A model generated the notes under the pieces. The model had not been told where the DNA came from, ran no database searches, and was given only the letters and a program-made list of their open reading frames with translations. The position numbers and the translations under genes are program-made. Below, one piece after another: positions 52,355 to 62,120 of a DNA stretch of 64,000 nucleotides (positions are counted from its first letter, which is position 1; every line of letters begins with the position of its first letter). This stretch comes from Micromussa lordhowensis (lineage: Eukaryota; Cnidaria; Anthozoa; Scleractinia; Lobophylliidae), in NCBI GenBank assembly GCA_964020085.1, contig OZ026595.1, positions 14,021,414 to 14,085,413 on the forward strand. Direction: 5' to 3'.

Positions 52355-55300
52355 AAAATAAACAAAACAGCTGTAGTTGTTGGCGTAAAATAAACAAAAC
52401 AGCTGTAATTGTTGGCGCAAAATAAACAAAACAGCTGTAATTGTTGCCGTAAAATAAACAAAAGAGCTGTAATTGTTGGCGCGAAATAAACAAAACAGCT
52501 GTAATTGTTGGCGAGAAATAGACAAAACAGCTGTCACTGTTGGCGTAACATTGTTGGCGCAAAATAAACAAAACAGCTGTAATTGTTGGCGCAAAATAAA
52601 CAAAACAGCTTTAATTGTTGGCGCGAAATAAACACAACAGCTGTAATTGTTGGCGTAAAATAAACATAACAGCTGTAATTTTTGGCGTAAAATAAACAAA
52701 ACAGCTGTAATTGTTGGCGCAAAATAAACAAAACAGCTGTAATTGTTGGCGCAAAATAAACAAAACAGCTGTAATTGTTGGCGCGAAATAAACACAACAG
52801 CTGTAATTGTTGGCGTAAAATAAACAAAACAGCTGTAATTGTTGGCGTAAAATAAACAAAACAGCTGTAATTGTGGGCGAGAAATAAACAAAACAGCTGT
52901 CATTGTTGGCGTAACATTGTTGGCGCAAAATAAACAAAACAGCTGTAATTGTTGGCGAGAAATAAACAAAACAGCTGTAATTGTTGGCGAGAAATAAACA
53001 AAACAGCTGTCATTGTTGGCGCAAAATAAACAAAACAGCTGTCATTGTTGGCGTGAAATAAACAAAACAGCTGTCATTGTTGGCGCAAAATAAACAAAAC
53101 AGCTGTAATTGTTGGCGTAAAATAAACAAAACAGCTGTAATTGTTGGCGCAAAATAAACAAAACAGCTGTAATTGTTGGCGTAAAATAAACAAAACAGCT
53201 GTAATTGTTGGCGCGAAATAAACACAACAGCTGTAATTGTTGGCGAGAACTAAACAAAACAGCTGTCATTGTTGGCGTAACATTGTTGGCGCAAAATAAA
53301 CAAAACAGCTGTAATTGTTGGCGTAAAATAAACAAAACAACTGTAATTGTTGGCGAGAAATAAACAAAACAGCTGTAATTGTTGGCGAGAAATAAACAAA
53401 ACAGCTGTCATTGTTGGCGCAAAATAAACAAAACAGCTGTCATTGTTGGCGCAAAATAAACAAAACAGCTGTCATTCTTGGCGCAAAATAAACAAAACAG
53501 CTGTAATTGTTGGCGTAAAATAAACAAAACAGCTGTAATTGTTAACGCAAAATAAACAAAACAGCTGTAATTGTTGGCGTAAAATAAACAAAACAGCTGT
53601 AATTGTTGGCGCGAAATAAACACAACAGCTGTAATTGTTGGCGAGAACTAAACAAAACAGCTGTCATTGTTGGCGTAACATTGTTGGCGCAAAATAAACA
53701 AAACAGCTATCATTGTCGGCGCGAAATAAACAAAACAGCTGTAATTGTTGGCGTAAAATAAACAAAACAGCTGTAATTGTTGGCGTAAAATAAATAAAAC
53801 AGCTGTAATTGTTGGCGCAAAATAAACAAAACAGCTGTAATTGTTTCCGTAAAATAAACAAAAGAGCTGTAATTGTTGGCGCGAAATAAACAAAACAGCT
53901 GTAATTGTTGGCGAGAAATAAACAAAACAGCTGTCACTGTTGGCGTAACATTGTTGGCGCAAAATAAACAAAACAGCTGTAATTGTTGGCGCAAAATAAA
54001 CAAAACAGCTGTAATTGTTGGCGTAAAATAAACAAAACAGCTGTCATTGTTGGCGCGAAATTAACACAACAGCTGTAATTGTTGGCGTAAAATAAACAAA
54101 ACACCTGTAATTGTTGGCGTAAAATAAACAAAACAGCTGTAATTGTTGGCGTAAAATAAACAAAACAGCTGTAATTGTTGGCGTAAAATAAACAAAACAG
54201 CTGTAATTGTTGGCGCGAAATAAACACAACAGCTGTAATTGTTGGCGAGAACTAAACAAAACAGCTGTCATTGTTGGCGTAACATTGTTGGCGCAAAATA
54301 AACAAAAGAGCTGTAATTCTTGGCGTAAAAGAAATAAAACAGCTGTAATTGTTGGCGTAAAATAAACAAAACAGCTGTAATTGTTGGCGTAAAATAAACA
54401 AAACAGCTGTAATTGTTGGCGCAAAATAAACAAAACAGCTGTAATTGTTGCCGTAAAAAAAAAAAAGAGCGGTAATTGTTGGCGCGAAATAAACAAAACA
54501 GCTGTAATTGTTGGCGAGAAATAAACAAAACAGCTGTCACTGTTGGCGTAACATTGTTGGCCCAAAATAAACAAAACAGCTTTAATTGTTGGCGCAAAAT
54601 AAACAAAACAGCTGTCATTGTTGGCGCGAAATGAACACAACAGCTGTAATTGTTGGCGTAAAATAAACAAAACAGCTGTCATTGTTGCCGAGAAATAAAC
54701 AAAACAGCTGTAATTGTTGGCGAGAAATAAACAAAACAGCTGTCATTGTTGGCGCAAAATAAACAAAACAGCTGTCATTGTTGGCGCGAAATAAACAAAA
54801 CAGCTGTCATTGTTGGCGCAAAATAAACAAAACAGCTGTAATTGTTGGCGTAAAATAAACAAAACAGCTGTAATTGTTATCGCAAAATAAACAAAACAGC
54901 TGTAATTGTTGGCGTAAAATAAACAAAACAGCTGTAATTGTTGGCGCGAAATAAACAAAACAGCTGTAATTGTTGGCGAGAACTAAACAAAACAGCTGTC
55001 ATTGTTGGCGTAACATTGTTGGCGCAAAATAAACAAAAGAGCTGTAATTCTTGGCGTAAAAGAAACAAAACAGCTGTAATTGTTGGCGTAAAATAAACAA
55101 AACAGCTGTAGTTGTTGGCGTAAAATAAACAAAACAGCTGTAATTGTTGGCGCAAAATAAACAAAACAGCTGTAATTGTTGCCGTAAAATAAACAAAAGA
55201 GCTGTAATTGTTGGCGCGAAATAAACAAAACAGCTGTAATTGTTGGCGAAAAATAGACAAAACAGCTGTCACTGTTGGCGTAACATTGTTGGCGCAAAAT

Positions 55301-56547
55301 AAACAAAACAGCTATAATTGTTGGCGCAAAATAAACAAAACAGCTGTAATTGTTGGCGCGAAATAAACACAACAGCTGTAATTGTTGGCGTAAAATAAAC
55401 AAAACAGCTGTAATTTTTGGCGTAAAATAAACAAAACAGCTGTAATTGTTGGCGAGAAATAAACAAAACAGCTGTAATTGTTGGCGTAAAATAAACAAAA
55501 CAGCTGTAATTGTTGGTGAGAAATAAACAAAACAGCTGTAATTGTTGGAGTAAAATAAACAAAACAGCTGTAATTGTTGGCGTAAAATAAACAAAACAGC
55601 TGTAATTGTTGGCGAGAAATAAACAAAACAGCTGTCATTGTTGGCGTAACATTGTTGGCGCAAAATAAACAAATCAGCTGTAATTGTTGGCGAGAAATAA
55701 ACAAAACAGCTGTAATTGTTGGCGCGAAATAAACACAACAGCTGTAATTGTTGGCGTAAAATAAACAAAACAGCTGTAATTGTTGCCGAGAAATAAACAA
55801 AACAGCTGTAATTGTTGGCGAGAAATAAACAAAACAGCTGTCATTGTTGGCGCAAAATAAACAAAACAGCTGTCATTGTTGGCGCGAAATAAACAAAACA
55901 GCTGTCATTGTTGGCACAAAATAAACAAAACAGCTGTAATTGTTGGCGTAAAATAAACAAAACAGCTGTAGTTGTTGGCGCAAAATAAACAAAACAGCTG
56001 TAATTGTTGGCGTAAAATAAACAAAACAGCTGTAATTGTTGGCGCGAAATAAACACAACAGCTGTAATTGTTGGCGAGAACTAAACAAAACAGCTGTCAT
56101 TGTTGGCGTAACATTGTTGGCGCAAAATAAACAAAACAGCTGTAATTCTTGGCGTAAAAGAAACAAAACAGCTGTAATTGTTGGCGTAAAATAAACAAAA
56201 CAGCTGTAATTGTTGGTGTAAAATAAACAAAACAGCTGTAATTGTTGGCGCAAAATAAACAAAACAGCTGTAATTGTTGCCGTAAAATAAACAAAAGAGC
56301 TGTAATTGTTGGCGCGAAATAAACAAAACAGCTGTAATTGTTGGCGAGAAATAAACAAAACCGCTGTCACTGTTGGCGTAACATTGTTGGCGCAAAATAA
56401 ACAAAACAGCTATAATTGTTGGCGCAAAATAAACAAAACAGCTGTAGTTGTTGGCGAGAAATAAACACAACGGCTGTAATTGTTGGCGTAAAATAAACAA
56501 AACAGCTGTAATTGTTGGCGAGAAATAAACAAAAGAGCTGTAATTCT
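52355..56547 (+). repeat. Segment D, copy 2
   Basis: This is the copy of 35,075-39,268. Its distinguishing variants are AAATTAACAC near 54,059, a 12-A run with GAGCGG near 54,455-54,472 that accounts for the 1-bp offset change, and GTTATCGC near 54,877. At about 56,548 it passes into CTGTAATTCTTGG, whereas copy 1 continues with CTGTAATTGTTGG. This junction is inherited by the third copy at the window end. Confidence 0.87.
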
Positions 56548-57368
56548 TGGCGTAAAAGAAATAAAACAGCTGTAATTGTTGGCGTAAAATAAACAAAACA
56601 GCTGTAATTGTTGGCGTAAAATAAACAAAACAGCTGTAATTGTTGGCGCAAAATAAACAAAACAGCTGTAATTGTTGCCGTAAAATAAACAAAAGAGCTG
56701 TAATTGTTGGCGCGAAATAAACAAAACAGCTGTAATTGTTGGCGAGAAATAAACAAAACAGCTGTCACTGTTGGCGTAACATTGTTGGCCCAAAATAAAC
56801 AAAACAGCTGTAATTGTTGGCGCAAAATAAACAAAACAGCTGTAATTGTTGCCGTAAAATAAACAAAAGAGCTGTAATTGTTGGCGCGAAATAAACAAAA
56901 CAGCTGTAATTGTTGGCGAGAAATAAACAAAACCGCTGTCACTGTTGGCGTAACATTGTTGGCGCAAAATAAACAAAACAGCTATAATTGTTGGCGCAAA
57001 ATAAACAAAACAGCTGTAGTTGTTGGCGAGAAATAAACACAACGGCTGTAATTGTTGGCGTAAAATAAACAAAACAGCTGTAATTGTTGGCGAGAAATAA
57101 ACAAAAGAGCTGTAATTCTTGGCGTAAAAGAAATAAAACAGCTGTAATTGTTGGCGTAAAATAAACAAAACAGCTGTAATTGTTGGCGTAAAATAAACAA
57201 AACAGCTGTAATTGTTGGCGCAAAATAAACAAAACAGCTGTAATTGTTGCCGTAAAATAAACAAAAGAGCTGTAATTGTTGGCGCGAAATAAACAAAACA
57301 GCTGTAATTGTTGGCGAGAAATAAACAAAACAGCTGTCACTGTTGGCGTAACATTGTTGGCCCAAAAT
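56225..57368 (+). repeat. 572-bp tandem duplication
   Basis: 56,225-56,796 and 56,797-57,368 repeat with period 572 (17 full plus 2 short units). Each contains GTTGCCG, an ACCGCTG unit with GTCACTGTTGG, a short unit, CAGCTATAATT, TAGTTGTTGGCGAG, ACGGCTG and AAAAGAAATAAAAC. The same order reappears at 59.8-60.8 kb. Confidence 0.85.
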
Positions 57369-58748
57369 AAACAAAACAGCTGTAATTGTTGGCGCAAAAT
57401 AAACAAAACAGCTGTAATTGTTGGCGCGAAATAAACACAACAGCTGTAATTGTTGGCGTAAAATAAACAAAACAGCTGTCATTGTTGCCGAGAAATAAAC
57501 AAAACAGCTGTAATTGTTGGCGAGAAATAAACAAAACAGCTGTCATTGTTGGCGCAAAATAAACAAAACAGCTGTCATTGTTGGCGCGAAATAAACAAAA
57601 CAGCTGTCATTGTTGGCGCAAAATAAACAAAACAGCTGTAATTGTTGGCGTAAAATAAACAAAACAGCTGTAATTGTTGGCGCAAAATAAACAAAACAGC
57701 TGTAATTGTTGGCGTAAAATAAACAAAACAGCTGTAATTGTTGGTGCGAAATAAACAAAACAGCTGTAATTGTTGGCGAGAACTAAACAAAACAGCTGTC
57801 ATTGTTGGCGTAACATTGTTGGCGCAAAATAAACAAAAGAGCTGTAATTCTTGGCGTAAAAGAAACAAAACAGCTGTAATTGTTGGCGTAAAATAAACAA
57901 AACAGCTGTAGTTGTTGGCGTAAAATAAACAAAACAGCTGTAATTGTTGGCGCAAAATAAACAAAACAGCTGTAATTGTTGCCGTAAAATAAACAAAAGA
58001 GCTGTAATTGTTGGCGCGAAATAAACAAAACAGCTGTAATTGTTGGCGAGAAATAGACAAAACAGCTGTCACTGTTGGCGTAACATTGTTGGCGCAAAAT
58101 AAACAAAACAGCTGTAATTGTTGGCGCAAAATAAACAAAACAGCTTTAATTGTTGGCGCGAAATAAACACAACAGCTGTAATTTTTGGTGTAAAATAAAC
58201 AAAACAGCTGTAATTGTTGGCGCAAAATAAACAAAACAGCTGTAATTGTTGGCGCAAAATAAACAAAACAGCTGTAATTGTTGGCGCAAAATAAACAAAA
58301 CAGCTGTAATTGTTGGCGCGAAATAAACACAACAGCTGTAATTGTTGGCGTAAAATAAACAAAACAGCTGTAATTGTTGGCGTAAAATAAACAAAACAGC
58401 TGTAATTGTGGGCGAGAAATAAACAAAACAGCTGTCATTGTTGGCGTAACATTGTTGGCGCAAAATAAACAAAACAGCTGTAATTGTTGGCGAGAAATAA
58501 ACAAAAGAGTTGTAATTGTTGGCGAGAAATAAACAAAACAGCTGTCATTGTTGGCGCAAAATAAACAAAACAGCTGTCATTGTTGGCGTGAAATAAACAA
58601 AACAGCTGTCATTGTTGGCGCAAAATAAACAAAACAGCTGTAATTGTTGGCGTAAAATAAACAAAACAGCTGTAATTGTTGGCGCAAAATAAACAAAACA
58701 GCTGTAATTGTTGGCGTAAAATAAACAAAACAGCTGTAATTGTTGGCG
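56437..58748 (+). repeat. Segment F, copy 1 (2.3 kb; recurs at 59,809-62,120)
   Basis: The variant order matches 3372 bp downstream (TAGTTG at 56,445 and 59,817). Differences include GTTGGTGCG near 57,741 and TTTTTGGTG near 58,184 here, and GTTCGCG near 61,494 with REQ-type AG variants in the second copy. Between the copies lies about 1.07 kb of GTTAAC-type array. Confidence 0.84.
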
Positions 58749-59816
58749 CGAAATAAACACAACAGCTGTAATTGTTGGCGAGAACTAAACAAAACAGCTG
58801 TCATTGTTGGCGTAACATTGTTGGCGCAAAATAAACAAAACAGCTGTAATTGTTGGCGTAAAATAAACAAAACAACTGTAATTGTTGGCGAGAAATAAAC
58901 AAAACAGCTGTAATTGTTGGCGAGAAATAAACAAAACAGCTGTCATTGTTGGCGCAAAATAAACAAAACAGCTGTCATTGTTGGCGCGAAATAAACAAAA
59001 CAGCTGTCATTCTTGGCGCAAAATAAACAAAACAGCTGTAATTGTTGGCGTAAAATAAACAAAACAGCTGTAATTGTTAACGCAAAATAAACAAAACAGC
59101 TGTAATTGTTGGCGTAAAATAAACAAAACAGCTGTAATTGTTGGCGCGAAATAAACACAACAGCTGTAATTGTTGGCGAGAACTAAACAAAACAGCTGTC
59201 ATTGTTGGCGTAACATTGTTGGCGCAAAATAAACAAAACAGCTATCATTGTCGGCGCGAAATAAACAAAACAGCTGTAATTGTTGGCGTAAAATAAACAA
59301 AACAGCTGTAATTGTTGGCGTAAAATAAATAAAACAGCTGTAATTGTTGGCGCAAAATAAACAAAACAGCTGTAATTGTTTCCGTAAAATAAACAAAAGA
59401 GCTGTAATTGTTGGCGCGAAATAAACAAAACAGCTGTAATTGTTGGCGCGAAATAAACACAACAGCTGTAATTGTTGGCGAGAACTAAACAAAACAGCTG
59501 TCATTGTTGGCGTAACATTGTTGGCGCAAAATAAACAAAACAGCTATCATTGTCGGCGCGAAATAAACAAAACAGCTGTAATTGTTGGCGTAAAATAAAC
59601 AAAACAGCTGTAATTGTTGGCGTAAAATAAACAAAACAGCTGTAATTGTTGGCGCAAAATAAACAAAACAGCTGTAATTGTTGGCGTAAAATAAACAAAA
59701 GAGCTGTAATTGTTGGCGCGAAATAAACAAAACAGCTGTAATTGTTGGCGAGAAATAAACAAAACAGCTGTCATTGTTGACGTAACATTGTTGGCGCAAA
59801 ATGAAGAAAACAGCTG
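58749..59816 (+). repeat. GTTAAC module between segment F copies
   Basis: One 1066-like higher-order module, with the AACAACTG unit, a C26 triplet, GTTAAC at 59,076, CTATCATTGTCGG twice, GTTTCCG near 59,389 and AAAATGAAGAAAAC near 59,800. It ends abruptly at the chimeric junction described separately. Confidence 0.78.
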
Positions 59817-59830
59817 TAGTTGTTGGCGAG
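59798..59830 (+). other. Chimeric exchange junction inside one monomer
   Basis: The left side of this monomer is the AAAATGAAGAAAAC variant that elsewhere is followed by CTGTAATTGTTGGCGC. The right side is the TAGTTGTTGGCGAG variant that elsewhere follows an AACAAAACAG unit. The switch lies within the shared CAGCTGT at about 59,811-59,817. It marks the left end of segment F copy 2 and fits homologous exchange between out-of-step monomers. Confidence 0.8.
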
Positions 59831-62120
59831 AAATAAACACAACGGCTGTAATTGTTGGCGTAAAATAAACAAAACAGCTGTAATTGTTGGCGAGAAATAA
59901 ACAAAAGAGCTGTAATTCTTGGCGTAAAAGAAATAAAACAGCTGTAATTGTTGGCGTAAAATAAACAAAACAGCTGTAATTGTTGGCGTAAAATAAACAA
60001 AACAGCTGTAATTGTTGGCGCAAAATAAACAAAACAGCTGTAATTGTTGCCGTAAAATAAACAAAAGAGCTGTAATTGTTGGCGCGAAATAAACAAAACA
60101 GCTGTAATTGTTGGCGAGAAATAAACAAAACAGCTGTCACTGTTGGCGTAACATTGTTGGCCCAAAATAAACAAAACAGCTGTAATTGTTGGCGCAAAAT
60201 AAACAAAACAGCTGTAATTGTTGCCGTAAAATAAACAAAAGAGCTGTAATTGTTGGCGCGAAATAAACAAAACAGCTGTAATTGTTGGCGAGAAATAAAC
60301 AAAACCGCTGTCACTGTTGGCGTAACATTGTTGGCGCAAAATAAACAAAACAGCTATAATTGTTGGCGCAAAATAAACAAAACAGCTGTAGTTGTTGGCG
60401 AGAAATAAACACAACGGCTGTAATTGTTGGCGTAAAATAAACAAAACAGCTGTAATTGTTGGCGAGAAATAAACAAAAGAGCTGTAATTCTTGGCGTAAA
60501 AGAAATAAAACAGCTGTAATTGTTGGCGTAAAATAAACAAAACAGCTGTAATTGTTGGCGTAAAATAAACAAAACAGCTGTAATTGTTGGCGCAAAATAA
60601 ACAAAACAGCTGTAATTGTTGCCGTAAAATAAACAAAAGAGCTGTAATTGTTGGCGCGAAATAAACAAAACAGCTGTAATTGTTGGCGAGAAATAAACAA
60701 AACAGCTGTCACTGTTGGCGTAACATTGTTGGCCCAAAATAAACAAAACAGCTGTAATTGTTGGCGCAAAATAAACAAAACAGCTGTAATTGTTGGCGCG
60801 AAATAAACACAACAGCTGTAATTGTTGGCGTAAAATAAACAAAACAGCTGTCATTGTTGCCGAGAAATAAACAAAACAGCTGTAATTGTTGGCGAGAAAT
60901 AAACAAAACAGCTGTCATTGTTGGCGCAAAATAAACAAAACAGCTGTCATTGTTGGCGCGAAATAAACAAAACAGCTGTCATTGTTGGCGCAAAATAAAC
61001 AAAACAGCTGTAATTGTTGGCGTAAAATAAACAAAACAGCTGTAATTGTTGGCGCAAAATAAACAAAACAGCTGTAATTGTTGGCGTAAAATAAACAAAA
61101 CAGCTGTAATTGTTGGCGCGAAATAAACAAAACAGCTGTAATTGTTGGCGAGAACTAAACAAAACAGCTGTCATTGTTGGCGTAACATTGTTGGCGCAAA
61201 ATAAACAAAAGAGCTGTAATTCTTGGCGTAAAAGAAACAAAACAGCTGTAATTGTTGGCGTAAAATAAACAAAACAGCTGTAGTTGTTGGCGTAAAATAA
61301 ACAAAACAGCTGTAATTGTTGGCGCAAAATAAACAAAACAGCTGTAATTGTTGCCGTAAAATAAACAAAAGAGCTGTAATTGTTGGCGCGAAATAAACAA
61401 AACAGCTGTAATTGTTGGCGAGAAATAGACAAAACAGCTGTCACTGTTGGCGTAACATTGTTGGCGCAAAATAAACAAAACAGCTGTAATTGTTCGCGCA
61501 AAATAAACAAAACAGCTTTAATTGTTGGCGCGAAATAAACACAACAGCTGTAATTGTTGGCGTAAAATAAACATAACAGCTGTAATTTTTGGCGTAAAAT
61601 AAACAAAACAGCTGTAATTGTTGGCGCAAAATAAACAAAACAGCTGTAATTGTTGGCGCAAAATAAACAAAACAGCTGTAATTGTTGGCGCGAAATAAAC
61701 ACAACAGCTGTAATTGTTGGCGTAAAATAAACAAAACAGCTGTAATTGTTGGCGTAAAATAAACAAAACAGCTGTAATTGTGGGCGAGAAATAAACAAAA
61801 CAGCTGTCATTGTTGGCGTAACATTGTTGGCGCAAAATAAACAAAACAGCTGTAATTGTTGGCGAGAAATAAACAAAAGAGCTGTAATTGTTGGCGAGAA
61901 ATAAACAAAACAGCTGTCATTGTTGGCGCAAAATAAACAAAACAGCTGTCATTGTTGGCGTGAAATAAACAAAACAGCTGTCATTGTTGGCGCAAAATAA
62001 ACAAAACAGCTGTAATTGTTGGCGTAAAATAAACAAAACAGCTGTAATTGTTGGCGCAAAATAAACAAAACAGCTGTAATTGTTGGCGTAAAATAAACAA
62101 AACAGCTGTAATTGTTGGCG
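59809..62120 (+). repeat. Segment F, copy 2
   Basis: This is the copy of 56,437-58,748 at offset 3372. It ends at about 62,120, where the expected CG-class A16C unit is replaced by a CA-class GACAAAAC unit leading into segment D sequence, which is a second chimeric junction. Confidence 0.84.

Larger units (their letters stand above)
27751..59081 (+). repeat. GTTAAC marker monomers of the right-hand domain
   Basis: GTTAACGC replaces GTTGGCGC at monomer positions 1-2 at 27,751; 28,817; 30,917; 31,951; 33,319; 36,261; 41,329; 44,129; 46,513; 50,329; 53,541 and 59,076. All twelve lie right of 27.7 kb, and eleven share the same upstream context (a C26 triplet ending CATTCTTGG). The copy at 46,513 is chimeric on its left. 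Spacings are 1066, 2100, 1034, 1368, 2942, 5068, 2800, 2384, 3816, 3212 and 5535. A separate GTTAAC at 1108 follows a short unit and arose independently. Confidence 0.88.

Noticed and set aside
59485..60636. 383-codon minus-strand open frame
   Set aside because: It has the same repeat-derived peptide in cycling frames and crosses the chimeric junction at about 59,815, so it cannot be a conserved gene.
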